Notes: generated by a model from the letters alone, not told the origin. Counted from the first letter of the stretch, positions 16,302-24,640 are shown. The stretch: 64,000 bases of DNA from Caulobacteraceae bacterium (GCA_027487945.1 JAIYCQ010000048.1:62001-126000); one strand, 5' to 3'. Translations and numbers: made by a program.

Positions 16302-16343
16302 GTCATCCTGAGCAGCGCCGCAAGGCGCGTATCGAGGGACGCA
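16302..16343 (+). repeat. Dispersed palindromic repeat, copy F
   Basis: Forward copy with two small differences from the others (GTATCGAGGGACGCA instead of GTGTCGAAGGACGCA). It ends 6 bases from the fabD stop codon. With copy E it places a long potential hairpin inside the fab operon. Confidence 0.82.
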
Positions 16344-16349
16344 TTGAGC

Positions 16350-17294
16350 TCAGAGCGAGGCGGCGAACGCTTCCAGGTCGGCCGGGCTGTTCAGCGGCGT
16401 GGCCTCGGCGTCCGGGGCGATGCGCTTGGCCATGCCCGACAGCACCTTGCCCGAGCCGGCCTCGGCGAAGCGGGTGACGCCGCCTTCGGTGGCCATCCAG
16501 TCCATGCTCTCGCGCCAGCGCACGCGGCCGGTGACCTGTTCGACCAGCATCCGGCGGATGGCCTCGGGGTCGAGCGTGGGGCGGGCGGTGACGTTGGCGA
16601 CCAGCGGCGCGCGGGGGGCGATGATGGTCGCCTTCGCCAGGGCTTCGGCCATCTCGTCGGCCGCCGGCTGCATCAGCGGGCAGTGGAAGGGCGCGGAGAC
16701 GTTCAGCGGGATGGCCCGCGCGCCCAGCTCCTTGGCCTTCTCGATGGCGCGGTCGACGCCGGCCTTGTCACCGGAGATGACCACGTTGCCGTTGTTGTTG
16801 TCGTTGGCCACGACACAGACGCCGACCTCTGCGCCGGCCGCGGCGGCGGCTTCGGCCAGGGCCACGTCGGTCTTCGGACCGATCAGCGAGGCCATGGCGC
16901 CCTGCCCCACCGGCACGGCGCGCTGCATGGCCTGGCCGCGCAGCTTCAGCAGCCGGGCGGTGTCGCTGAGGCTGATCGCCCCGGCGGCGGCCAGGGCGGC
17001 GTACTCACCCAGGGAGTGGCCGGCGACGAAGGCGGCCTTCTCGATGGCGACGCCGAACTCCTTCTCGAGCGTGCGGCTGACCGCCAGGCTGACCGCCATC
17101 AGGGCCGGCTGGGCGTTCTCGGTCAGGGTCAGGTCGGCCTCGGGACCTTCCTTCATGAGCGCGAACAGCTTCTGGTTCAGGGCGTCGTCGACCTCCTGAA
17201 ACACCTCGCGGGCGCTGGCAAAGGCCTCGGCCAGCTCGGCGCCCATGCCGACGGCCTGGCTGCCCTGACCGGGAAAAATGAAGGCGAGGCTCAT
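16350..17294 (-). CDS. fabD: Malonyl-CoA-ACP transacylase
   Basis: A 314-residue transacylase that loads malonate onto ACP. It has the N-terminal FPGQGSQAVGM, the nucleophile Ser94 in AGHSLGEYAAL, and the catalytic His in NVSAPFHCPLMQPA, all standard. Its length fits the family. It is the first gene of the minus-strand fatty acid run and is divergent from the HAD phosphatase gene. It is separated from fabG by the E/F repeat pair, so some stall or processing in the transcript is possible there. Confidence 0.97.
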   Translation of the reverse strand: MSLAFIFPGQGSQAVGMGAELAEAFASAREVFQEVDDALNQKLFALMKEGPEADLTLTENAQPALMAVSLAVSRTLEKEFGVAIEKAAFVAGHSLGEYAALAAAGAISLSDTARLLKLRGQAMQRAVPVGQGAMASLIGPKTDVALAEAAAAAGAEVGVCVVANDNNNGNVVISGDKAGVDRAIEKAKELGARAIPLNVSAPFHCPLMQPAADEMAEALAKATIIAPRAPLVANVTARPTLDPEAIRRMLVEQVTGRVRWRESMDWMATEGGVTRFAEAGSGKVLSGMAKRIAPDAEATPLNSPADLEAFAASL

Positions 17295-17399
17295 GGAAAC
17301 CCTCTCGGAAAGTGACGAATCCGGCGCGCACGGTTAGGGGAAAGGGTAACATCGGGCAAGTTTCGCGATTTGCCGCTGAATCCGTGTCAGGATGAAATC

Positions 17400-18029
17400 T
17401 TGCCCGCCTACAAGCTCGCCATCTTCGATTTCGACGGAACCCTCGGTGACACGATGGGGTGGTTCCTCGACGCTTCCGACGCCATGGCGGAGCGTTTCGG
17501 CTATCTGCCGATCGATCGCGGCGACCTCGACAACCTGCGGCGCAAGAGCGCCCGGGAGTTGATGAAGCTGCAGAAGGTGTCAGTGCTGAAGCTGCCGATG
17601 CTGGCCGCCCACTTCCAGAAGATGATGCGGGCAGACGCCGCGAACATCCGCCTGTTCGACGGCGTGCCCGAGATGCTGCGGGCGCTTCACACGTCGGGCG
17701 TCAACATCGCCGTCGTCAGCTCCAACTCCGAAGAGAACATCCGCATCGTGCTGGGTCCGGAGCTCTGCGCCCTGGTGTCCCGCTTCAGCTGCGGCGCCTC
17801 GGTGTTCGGCAAGGCCAGCAAGTTCCGGAAGGTGCTCGCGGCGATGAGCACAGATCCGGCGGAAGCGATCAGCATCGGCGACGAGACCCGCGACATCGAC
17901 GCCGCCCGCGAGATCGGCATGGCCACGGGTGCGGTCTGCTGGGGCTACACCAACGCCGAGGCGCTGAAGGCCTATGGCCCGACCCATGCGTTCGAGGCCG
18001 TTTCGGACATTGCGCCGGCCGTCGCCTGA
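17400..18029 (+). CDS. HAD family hydrolase (phosphoglycolate phosphatase-like)
   Basis: A protein of about 209 residues with all four HAD motifs: nucleophile and general acid Asp in IFDFDGTLGDT, the Ser of motif II in VVSSNSEEN, the Lys of motif III in FGKASKFRKVL, and acidic motif IV in SIGDETRDIDAA. A helical cap (about residues 15-80) places it in subfamily I, near phosphoglycolate phosphatases. The substrate is unknown. I prefer the TTG at 17400 because CAGGA lies about 9 bases upstream; a TTG at 17370 would add ten residues. The gene is divergent from fabD and transcribed alone. Confidence 0.85.
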   Translation: MPAYKLAIFDFDGTLGDTMGWFLDASDAMAERFGYLPIDRGDLDNLRRKSARELMKLQKVSVLKLPMLAAHFQKMMRADAANIRLFDGVPEMLRALHTSGVNIAVVSSNSEENIRIVLGPELCALVSRFSCGASVFGKASKFRKVLAAMSTDPAEAISIGDETRDIDAAREIGMATGAVCWGYTNAEALKAYGPTHAFEAVSDIAPAVA

Positions 18030-18136
18030 CGCCGCTCTCCCGCCGGCCGGAAGGCCCAGGACGCCCCCCGAGTTCGCCTCTGGCGTTGCCCCGGCGTCAT
18101 CGCCTAGCCTGCCTCCAACAACAAGGGAGGACTACG

Positions 18137-19210
18137 ATGCGGGCGGTCGTGCGTCGGGCGGGCAAGCTGATCTGTGACACTATCGACGAGCTGGATCCGG
18201 GGCCCGGTCAGGTCCGGGTGAAGACCCTCTCCTGCGGCATCTGCGGCTCGGACCTGCACGCACTGCATTTCCTGGAGAACATGGTCGAGGCCGGTCGTCG
18301 CTCGGGCGGCGGCGGGGACCTGAACCCCGCGGCCGACATCGTCTTCGGCCACGAGTTCTGCGCCGAGGTGCTGGAGAACGGTCCGGGGGCCAGCCGCTTC
18401 AAGCCGGGGACCCGCGTGGTCTCCATGCCCGTGAACATGAGCCCGACCAGTTTCGACGCCGTCGGCTATTCCAACCGCTATCCGGGCGGCTTCGCCGAGC
18501 GGATGATCCTGACCGACGCCCTGCTGCTGGAAGTGCCCAACGGCCTGTCGACCGACCACGCCGCCCTGACCGAGCCGATGGCCGTCGGCGCACACGCCGT
18601 AGCCAGCGCAGCGCTGGACAAGAATTCGGTCTCCCTGGTTCTCGGCTGCGGCCCGGTGGGCCTGGCGGTGATCGCGGCGCTTAAGGTGCGCGGCCACGGC
18701 CCGATCATCGCCGCTGACTTCTCCCCGCGCCGCCGCGCCGCCGCCGAGGCCATGGGCGCCGATATCATCGTCGATCCCGCCGAGACCGGGCCGCACACCA
18801 AATGGAGCGAGCTTGGCGTACCGACCACGGCCGAGGGCATGCGCGCGGCGCTGTTCGGCGGCATCCAGTACGGCCGCCCGGTGGTCTTCGAATGCGTCGG
18901 CGCGCCGGGTGTCCTCCAGAGCGTGATGGAGGGCTGCCCGCCCAAGGCCCAGATCATCGTGGCCGGGGTCTGCATGGAGGCTGACCGGATCGAGCCGTCG
19001 CTGGCCATCAACAAGCAGCTCGATCTGCGGTTCGTGCTCGGCTACACGCCCGAGGAGTTCGGCCAGACCCTGTTCCAGATCGCTGAGGGCAAGATTCCGG
19101 TCGAGCCGCTGATCACCTCGAAGGTCGGCCTCGACGGCGTTGCGCAGGCCTTCGTCGACCTGGGCAACCCCGAAAGCAATGTGAAGATCCTCGTCGACCC
19201 GTCGCTCTGA
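18137..19210 (+). CDS. Zinc-binding dehydrogenase of the medium-chain (MDR) family
   Basis: A 357-residue MDR alcohol dehydrogenase-like protein. The catalytic-zinc Cys is in LSCGICGSDLH, with His in FGHEFCAEV, and the Rossmann motif is VLGCGPVGLAVI at about residues 170-181. The four-Cys structural zinc loop of classical alcohol dehydrogenases is not visible after the GHE motif, so it binds probably one zinc only. The substrate is unknown. The ATG at 18137 has a near-perfect AAGGGAGG upstream; the frame is open far upstream but that part overlaps the HAD gene and is not coding. A small GC hairpin follows the stop. Confidence 0.88.
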   Translation: MRAVVRRAGKLICDTIDELDPGPGQVRVKTLSCGICGSDLHALHFLENMVEAGRRSGGGGDLNPAADIVFGHEFCAEVLENGPGASRFKPGTRVVSMPVNMSPTSFDAVGYSNRYPGGFAERMILTDALLLEVPNGLSTDHAALTEPMAVGAHAVASAALDKNSVSLVLGCGPVGLAVIAALKVRGHGPIIAADFSPRRRAAAEAMGADIIVDPAETGPHTKWSELGVPTTAEGMRAALFGGIQYGRPVVFECVGAPGVLQSVMEGCPPKAQIIVAGVCMEADRIEPSLAINKQLDLRFVLGYTPEEFGQTLFQIAEGKIPVEPLITSKVGLDGVAQAFVDLGNPESNVKILVDPSL

Positions 19211-19320
19211 AGCCCCCTCATTGGGGGACGAGGCGGCCGTCGAAGGCGACTACGGTTCGGACGTCGGCGAAGGGACGCCGGCGCCCCGGGCCGGTTCGGC
19301 CTGCAACGACAGGTGTCTTC

Positions 19321-20268
19321 GTGAAGCGCGTTATCATGGGTCTGGTCGCGGCGGCCGTGTCCGCCTGCTCGCTCGCGGCGGCCGCGGCCGTGCCCGAGCC
19401 GGTCCGCAGGCCGGTCGAGGCCATGTACATCGAGGCCCACAAGAACATGGTCGATCCGGAGGAGCCCAACGGCTTCAGGATCCAGATGCCATCCGCGATG
19501 TTCTCGAAGGTCGACGTCAACGGCGACGGCGTCGCCGACTGGATGGTCGACTTTGAGGCCGCCCAGAACCCGTCGTTCTTCTGCGGCACCGGCGGCTGCC
19601 GTCGGCAGATCTATGTGTCCCGCGACGGCGGCTATGTGCTGGCCTTCGACCGTGTGATCCGCCAGTTCAAGCTGCGAAGGTCCAGGGGCCAGCGTCTGCT
19701 GGATCTCGATTTCCATGGCAGCACCTGCGGCGGCGCCGGGGTCGAGGAATGCCCGCGCGGCTACGTCTGGAACGAGACCGCCGGCCGGTTCATCGAGCGT
19801 CCGAACGCCAGGGGCGGGACCTGGCTGCAGGGCGGCCCCTCGCCGCTCGTCGCCATGCCGCTATCGGCGGCGCCGCCGGCGGTGCGGGCGCGACTGGAGA
19901 CCCGGGCGGCCTTGTGCGCAGCCGTGGGCGGCAAGGCGCCGGAAGGCGAGGAGAACGCGTTCAACGACCTGCCGGATCTGAACGGAGACGGCATCCGGGA
20001 CTGGGTCGTCGGCTCCTACTACGACTATTGCGACATGGGCGAGACCGGCAAGGACAGCCCGCCGGTTCCGACCGTGATCCTGATCAGCAAGGGCGGCGAT
20101 TTCGTCGTCGGCTTCGAAGCCACTGAAGCCGACTGGGGCATCGATCTGGCGCCGACTCCCACCTTCAAGACGGTCGAGGGCGCTGACGACTGCGCCTTCC
20201 TGAAGGAAAAGCCCTGCACGCACGTGCCGTGGCGGTGGAACGGCGCGACCCTGGTTCGCGCGCCCTGA
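19321..20268 (+). CDS. Secreted hypothetical protein with FG-GAP-like NGDG motifs
   Basis: A 315-residue exported protein that I cannot assign to a named family. The N-terminus is a signal peptide with a possible lipobox (VSAC). Two calcium-binding-like repeats are visible, DVNGDGVADWMVD (about residue 64) and DLNGDGIRDWVVG (about residue 220), as in FG-GAP/VCBS-like beta-propeller or EF-hand-like loops. Several Cys pairs (FFCGTGGC, CGGAGVEEC, CAFLKEKPC) suggest disulfides in the periplasm. The GTG at 19321 is used; an ATG five codons later is equally possible. The peroxiredoxin gene follows after 55 bases and may be cotranscribed. Confidence 0.7.
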   Translation: MKRVIMGLVAAAVSACSLAAAAAVPEPVRRPVEAMYIEAHKNMVDPEEPNGFRIQMPSAMFSKVDVNGDGVADWMVDFEAAQNPSFFCGTGGCRRQIYVSRDGGYVLAFDRVIRQFKLRRSRGQRLLDLDFHGSTCGGAGVEECPRGYVWNETAGRFIERPNARGGTWLQGGPSPLVAMPLSAAPPAVRARLETRAALCAAVGGKAPEGEENAFNDLPDLNGDGIRDWVVGSYYDYCDMGETGKDSPPVPTVILISKGGDFVVGFEATEADWGIDLAPTPTFKTVEGADDCAFLKEKPCTHVPWRWNGATLVRAP

Positions 20269-20323
20269 TCGCTGGACCCGGCCGGCAGACGGGCTAACTA
20301 ACCGGTCAACCGGGAGACCCGAT

Positions 20324-20863
20324 ATGAAACGCCTGCTCGTCGCCGTCGCGCTCAGCACAGCCCTCGCCGCGCCCGCCTTCGCGGCGCTGCAGCCGGGCGC
20401 CAGGGCGCCGGACTTCACCAGCATCGCCTACCTGGACGGCAAGCCCATGCCGTTCCGCCTGTCCGAAGCGCTGAAGAAGGGGCCGGTCGTGCTCTACTTC
20501 TTCCCGGCCGCCTTCACGGACGGCTGCACCATCGAGGCCCGCGAGTTCGCCCTCGCCTCGCCGGAGTTCAAGGCCATGGGCGCCACCGTGATCGGGGTGA
20601 CGGCCGGCAACACCAACCGGCTCGCCGAGTTCTCCAGGAGCGAATGCCGCGATCAGTTCGCGGTGGCCGCTGTGTCCAGCGAGACCATCAAGGCCTTTGA
20701 CGCCACCCTGGCGCTCAAGCCCGATCTGTCCGGCCGGACCAGCTACGTCATCGCGCCCGACGGCAAGGTCCTGTTCGCCTACGCCAACCTGACCAACCCG
20801 GTCGAACATGTCACCCGCACCAAGGCGGCGGTGAAGGCCTGGAAGGCCTCGCGATCGAAGTAG
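20324..20863 (+). CDS. Periplasmic peroxiredoxin (Bcp/AhpC-TSA type)
   Basis: A 179-residue thioredoxin-fold peroxidase with an N-terminal signal peptide ending at about AFA (residue 20). The peroxidatic Cys68 lies in PAAFTDGCTIEAREF. A second Cys at about residue 108 (RSECRDQF) could be the resolving Cys. It should reduce hydroperoxides in the periplasm rather than the cytoplasm where Bcp normally acts, so its reductant is unclear. The ATG has GGGAGACCC upstream. It converges with the DUF2059 gene, with 3 bases between stops. Confidence 0.87.
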   Translation: MKRLLVAVALSTALAAPAFAALQPGARAPDFTSIAYLDGKPMPFRLSEALKKGPVVLYFFPAAFTDGCTIEAREFALASPEFKAMGATVIGVTAGNTNRLAEFSRSECRDQFAVAAVSSETIKAFDATLALKPDLSGRTSYVIAPDGKVLFAYANLTNPVEHVTRTKAAVKAWKASRSK

Positions 20864-20866
20864 GGA

Positions 20867-21403
20867 TCAGGAGGCGCTCCGCGCCGGCTCCCTCGCTGCG
20901 GCGCCGGTGCAGTCGACCTTCCGGCAGAGACGGGTCAGCATTTCCTGCTGCATGAGCGGCACGAACCTCCTCGACCGGATCGAGGTGTCCTGGGTGTAGG
21001 CGGGCATCTTCGCGATGATCGCGCGTCCCGTCGGGCTGTCGTAGAAGTCCGCCATGGCGCAGATCTCGGCCTCGGTGAAATGGACCGTGAGGGCCGGCGT
21101 AATGTCCTTGAGCATTTCGGGCAGGACGGCGAGGACGCCCTCGTTGATCGCCTCGACAACCTTGGCCTTGAAGGTCGCATCGACCTGGTCGCTGTCCGGC
21201 AGTTGCTCCAGCATGGCCGGCATCATGCCCTTCATCAGGGCCAGCATCGTCTTCTCCATGTCCAGCGCCGCCATGTAGCGCTCTGCGCAGGCCATGGCGG
21301 TCGCGTTCGGCGCCATGGCTGCGGGATCGGCGGCCCGGGCCGGCGAGGCCAGGGGCGAAGACAGGACGGCCGCACAGACGGCCAGTGAAACAAGACGCGA
21401 CAT
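20867..21403 (-). CDS. DUF2059 domain-containing secreted protein
   Basis: A 178-residue protein with a signal peptide ending at about ARA. The C-terminal half has the DUF2059 pattern, notably ICAMADFYDSPTGRAIIAKMP, in which a helical pair precedes an invariant FYxSPxGRA. Met is abundant (KGMMPAMLEQL). Function of the family is unknown. The ATG at 21403 is preceded by GGGGAGCG; a longer in-frame start upstream lacks a signal peptide and is rejected. It is divergent from the rpsF promoter. Confidence 0.82.
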   Translation of the reverse strand: MSRLVSLAVCAAVLSSPLASPARAADPAAMAPNATAMACAERYMAALDMEKTMLALMKGMMPAMLEQLPDSDQVDATFKAKVVEAINEGVLAVLPEMLKDITPALTVHFTEAEICAMADFYDSPTGRAIIAKMPAYTQDTSIRSRRFVPLMQQEMLTRLCRKVDCTGAAAREPARSAS

Positions 21404-21473
21404 GCTGGCGCTCCCCTGGAAAACCCGCGTAAGCTGACATGGCGCCCCGGGGCGCCGCAATCCCGCGCCCCGC

Positions 21474-21502
21474 TTGCCTTTCCGGCGGTTCTCGCGTACT
21501 AG
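21474..21502 (+). promoter_or_regulatory. Putative sigma-70 promoter of rpsF-rpsR-rplI
   Basis: TTGCCT, exactly 17 bases, then TACTAG. It would start transcription at about 21509, only a few bases before the left arm of the leader helix. Good match by eye, not tested. Confidence 0.5.
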
Positions 21503-21515
21503 CGCGCCTCTTCAC

Positions 21516-21622
21516 GGAAGGCGGTCTGTCGCGGAGCCTTGAATGGGTCGGGAAACTCCCGGCCGCCGCGGCCAGAGCCATCGTGACCGGGGACTCTTCC
21601 CTTCCCGGCCGCGCCGCCTTCC
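21516..21622 (+). promoter_or_regulatory. Structured mRNA leader of rpsF, candidate S6:S18 autoregulatory element
   Basis: Nine bases GGAAGGCGG (21516-21524) pair perfectly with CCGCCTTCC (21614-21622), closing a domain of about 107 bases that ends 20 bases before the rpsF ATG. The enclosed sequence contains further palindromes such as GGCCGCCGCGGCC. Leaders of rpsF operons in many bacteria bind the S6:S18 complex through a CCG-containing element. Helix is seen; regulation is inferred. Confidence 0.45.
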
Positions 21623-21642
21623 AAACCGGAAGAAGGAAACCT

Positions 21643-22023
21643 ATGGCGCTCTACGAGCACGTGGTCATCGCGCGGCAGGATATCTCGCCGCAGCAGGCCG
21701 AAGCCCTCAACGAGGAAATGAAGGCACTCATCGAAGGTCTGGGCGGTCACATCGCCAAGATCGAGTACTGGGGCCTCCGCAACCTCACCTACCGCATCAA
21801 GAAGAACCGCAAGGGTCACTATTCCCTGCTGGCGATCGACGCTCCGTCGGACGCCGTGAAGGAAATGGAGCGCCAGCTGTCGATCAACGAAGACGTGCTG
21901 CGCTACATGACCATCCGCATGGAAGAGCTCGACCTCGAGCTGTCCCCGGTTCTGGCCCGTCGCGACCGTGACCGCGAACGTTCGGATCGTCCCGAGCGTC
22001 CCCGCGAAGACTTCGCGTCGTAA
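21643..22023 (+). CDS. rpsF: 30S ribosomal protein S6
   Basis: A 126-residue S6 protein. The N-terminus [42 protein letters not shown] and [14 protein letters not shown] are the conserved core that pairs with S18 on the 16S central domain. The tail after residue 105 is charged (Arg/Asp/Glu-rich), an extension usual in alphaproteobacteria. The ATG at 21643 has AGAAGGAAA upstream. The same frame is open for 68 codons upstream, but this covers the promoter and leader and is not S6-like. The gene is followed after 15 bases by rpsR. Confidence 0.97.
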   Translation: MALYEHVVIARQDISPQQAEALNEEMKALIEGLGGHIAKIEYWGLRNLTYRIKKNRKGHYSLLAIDAPSDAVKEMERQLSINEDVLRYMTIRMEELDLELSPVLARRDRDRERSDRPERPREDFAS

Positions 22024-22038
22024 GGGAGACAGAGGATC

Positions 22039-22314
22039 ATGACCGACACCACCGCTCCCGAAGCAACCTCGGCCCCGGCCGCGAGCGGCGCCCGCCGCCC
22101 GTTCTACCGCCGCCGCAAGGTCTGCCCGTTCTCCGGCGCCAACGCCCCGAAGATCGACTACAAGGACGTGAAGCTGCTGCAGCGCTACGTCTCCGAACGC
22201 GGCAAGATCGTGCCGTCGCGCATCACCGCGGTCTCGGCCAAGAAGCAACGCGAACTGGCCAAGGCCATCAAGCGCGCCCGCTTCCTGGCCCTGCTGCCCT
22301 ACGTCGTGAAGTAG
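22039..22314 (+). CDS. rpsR: 30S ribosomal protein S18
   Basis: A 91-residue basic protein. [39 protein letters not shown] and the terminal ALLPYVV identify S18, which binds the central domain of 16S rRNA as a heterodimer with S6. The Cys in VCPF is the usual position. A Thr/Ala-rich N-terminal arm of about 17 residues precedes the core. It lies between rpsF and rplI with short spacers of 15 and 10 bases, so the three are surely cotranscribed. Confidence 0.97.
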   Translation: MTDTTAPEATSAPAASGARRPFYRRRKVCPFSGANAPKIDYKDVKLLQRYVSERGKIVPSRITAVSAKKQRELAKAIKRARFLALLPYVVK

Positions 22315-22324
22315 GAGAACGACC

Positions 22325-22909
22325 ATGAAAGTCATTCTGCTCGAACGCGTCGAGGGCCGCGGCGCCCTTGGCGATGTCGTCACCGTCAAGGACGGCTTCG
22401 CCCGCAACTATCTCCTGCCCCGCTCCAAGGCGCTCCGCGCCACGGCCGCGAACCTGAAGGTCTTCGACGCCCAGCGCGCCGAGATCGAAGCTCGCAACGC
22501 CAAGGCCAAGGAAGCCGCGGCCACCGCCGGTGAGTCGCTGGACGGCACCTCCTACATCCTGATCCGTCAGGCCGGCGAAAGCGGGCAGCTGTACGGTTCG
22601 GTCGCGGGTCGTGACGTCGCCGACATCATCAACGGCGCCGGCGGCAAGGTCGATCGCTCGATGGTCGTCCTCGACAAGCCGATCAAGACGCTCGGCGTGC
22701 ACGAAGTGAAGGTGAAGCTCCACTCGGAAGTCATCGTCACCGTGAACATCAACATCGCCCGCAGCCAGGACGAAGCCGAGCGCCAGGCGCGCGGTGAAAA
22801 CGTCATCGCCTCGCAGTTCGATGAAGATGCGGCCCTGGCGGCGGAAGCCGCGGCCGACATGCTTGAAGGCGGCGCCGGCAAGCAGGACGGTCTGGGCGAC
22901 GAGTACTAG
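22325..22909 (+). CDS. rplI: 50S ribosomal protein L9
   Basis: A 194-residue L9. The N-terminal domain MKVILLERVEGRGALGDVV with VKDGFARNYLLPRSKA binds 23S rRNA, a long connecting helix rich in Ala/Lys/Glu follows, and the C-terminal domain contains GQLYGSV and HEVKVKLHSEV. The protein is about 45 residues longer than E. coli L9 because of an acidic C-terminal tail, which is common in alphaproteobacteria. ATG at 22325 has AGGAGAACG upstream. The operon terminator follows 26 bases after the stop. Confidence 0.97.
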   Translation: MKVILLERVEGRGALGDVVTVKDGFARNYLLPRSKALRATAANLKVFDAQRAEIEARNAKAKEAAATAGESLDGTSYILIRQAGESGQLYGSVAGRDVADIINGAGGKVDRSMVVLDKPIKTLGVHEVKVKLHSEVIVTVNINIARSQDEAERQARGENVIASQFDEDAALAAEAAADMLEGGAGKQDGLGDEY

Positions 22910-22935
22910 ACTCGTCTCTCATCGCCGATGAAATC

Positions 22936-22966
22936 GGGCGGTCCGGACATCCGGGCCGCCCTTTTT
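22936..22966 (+). terminator. Rho-independent terminator of the rpsF-rpsR-rplI operon
   Basis: GGGCGG-T-CCGG, loop ACAT, CCGG-G-CCGCCC, then TTTTTC. It is a GC-rich stem of about 11 pairs directly followed by five T on the plus strand, just downstream of rplI. Confidence 0.9.
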
Positions 22967-23098
22967 CGTGCGGGCGCGCCGGCTTGTGCTTTGCGGTCTG
23001 CGACACGCCGATCGAACATACATGGAACTCCACAACTGAATCGGACCTGCGGCCATACGGTCGCAGTCAGCCGACAGCCGTCGCGTTAATCTAGGTAA

Positions 23099-24589
23099 AT
23101 GGCCATCGTCCCCGCCCTCGACCTGCGTCCCGTCGACCACGATCCGCAGATCCATGCCGCACCCTCGAACATCGAGGCCGAGCAGGCGCTGCTGGGCATC
23201 CTGATGTACGACAACGCCGCCTATGAGCGGCTGAGCGACCAGCTGCAGGGCCGGCACTTCTACGAGCCCTTCCACCAGCGGCTCTACAGCGCCATCGAGT
23301 CACACATCCGCAAGGGCCAGCTGGCCGAGCCGATCCTTCTGGCCGAGGAGTTCAAGAAGGACGCCGCCTTCGAGGAACTGGGCGGCATCCGCTACCTGGC
23401 CGACCTGTTCGAGCGCGCGCCGCCGGCCGCCAACGCCGGCGACTACGGCCGGGCCATCTATGACCTGGCCCTGCGCCGGGACCTCATCCGCATCGGCGGC
23501 GAGATCATGGTCGAGGCCCAGGGCGCCGACCCGGACATCACAGCCCGCGACCAGATCGAACAGGCCGAGCAGAAGCTGTACGGCCTGGCCGAGAGCGGGA
23601 CCTCGTCGGGCGGCTTCGTGCCCTTCTCCAGCGCCCTGACCGGCGCGGTGCAGATGGCCGCCGAGGCCTACAGCCGCGACGGCGGCCTGGCGGGCCTGTC
23701 GACCGGCCTGATGGACCTGGACCGCCAGCTGGGCGGCCTGCATCCGTCGGACCTTCTGATCCTCGCCGGCCGCCCCTCGATGGGCAAGACGGCGCTGGCC
23801 ACCAACATCGCCTTCAACGTCGCCCGCAGCTACGCCTGGGAGCCGCAGCCGGACGGCTCGCGCAAGACGGCCAGCGGCGGGGTCGTGGCCTTCTTCTCGC
23901 TCGAAATGAGCGCCGAGCAGCTGGCCATGCGGATCCTGGCCGACGCCTCGGGCGTGTCGGGCGACAAGCTGCGCAAGGGTGAGATCGACGCCAGCGAGTT
24001 CGGGCGGCTGCGTGACGCAGCCATCGAGATCCAGGAAGCGCCACTCTACGTCGACGCCACCGGCGGCCTCTCCATCGCCAAGCTGACCGCCCGGGCCCGC
24101 CGCCTGAAGCGCTCGGTCGGCCTCGACCTGATCGTCATCGACTACCTGCAGCTGGTCACCACCGACGGCGGCGGTCGCGACGCCAACCGCGTGCAGGAGG
24201 TCTCGGCCATCACCGGCGGCCTCAAGGCCCTGGCCAAGGAGCTGAACGTGCCGGTGCTGGCGCTCTCCCAGCTCAGCCGTCAGGTCGAAAACCGCGAGGA
24301 CAAGAAGCCCCAGCTCTCCGACCTTCGGGAATCGGGCTCGATCGAGCAGGACGCCGACGCCGTCATGTTCGTCTATCGCGAGGCCTACTACCTGGGCCGG
24401 ACCGAGCCGCGCGAGGGCACGCCCGAGCACATGACCTGGCAGGAGGAGATGGACAAGATCGCCAACCTCGCCGAGGTCATCATCGGCAAGCAGCGCCACG
24501 GCCCCATCGGCACCGTAAAGCTGCACTTCAACTCCGACACCACCCGCTTCGGCAACCTCGCCCGCGAAGGCCGGTTCGACGTGCGGTAG
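23099..24589 (+). CDS. dnaB: Replicative DNA helicase
   Basis: A 496-residue DnaB, the hexameric 5'-3' helicase at the replication fork. The N-terminal primase-interaction domain starts at about residue 20 (APSNIEAEQALLGILMYDNAAYERL). The RecA-like domain carries Walker A GRPSMGKTAL, Walker B LDLIVIDYLQL and the later DLRESGSIEQDADAVMF, and it ends with GTVKLHFNSDTTRFGNLA. No intein interrupts it. The ATG at 23099 lacks a strong ribosome-binding site. Following directly after the rpsF-rpsR-rplI operon is the usual bacterial order. Confidence 0.97.
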   Translation: MAIVPALDLRPVDHDPQIHAAPSNIEAEQALLGILMYDNAAYERLSDQLQGRHFYEPFHQRLYSAIESHIRKGQLAEPILLAEEFKKDAAFEELGGIRYLADLFERAPPAANAGDYGRAIYDLALRRDLIRIGGEIMVEAQGADPDITARDQIEQAEQKLYGLAESGTSSGGFVPFSSALTGAVQMAAEAYSRDGGLAGLSTGLMDLDRQLGGLHPSDLLILAGRPSMGKTALATNIAFNVARSYAWEPQPDGSRKTASGGVVAFFSLEMSAEQLAMRILADASGVSGDKLRKGEIDASEFGRLRDAAIEIQEAPLYVDATGGLSIAKLTARARRLKRSVGLDLIVIDYLQLVTTDGGGRDANRVQEVSAITGGLKALAKELNVPVLALSQLSRQVENREDKKPQLSDLRESGSIEQDADAVMFVYREAYYLGRTEPREGTPEHMTWQEEMDKIANLAEVIIGKQRHGPIGTVKLHFNSDTTRFGNLAREGRFDVR

Positions 24590-24640
24590 CGTGGAGGCGA
24601 GCACCGTGGCAGGTTTGCCGCCTGTTTGAAGGGGCGCGAC

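Noticed and set aside
19213..19227. CCCCC-TCATT-GGGGG hairpin after the MDR dehydrogenase
   Set aside because: Five pairs without a U-tract; too weak to call a terminator.
19218..19300. Minus-strand reading ending PFADVRTVVAFDGRLVPQ, reminiscent of an amidohydrolase C-terminus
   Set aside because: Only about 20 residues look similar; the upstream codons are antisense to the signal-peptide region of the gene at 19321 and have no family features.
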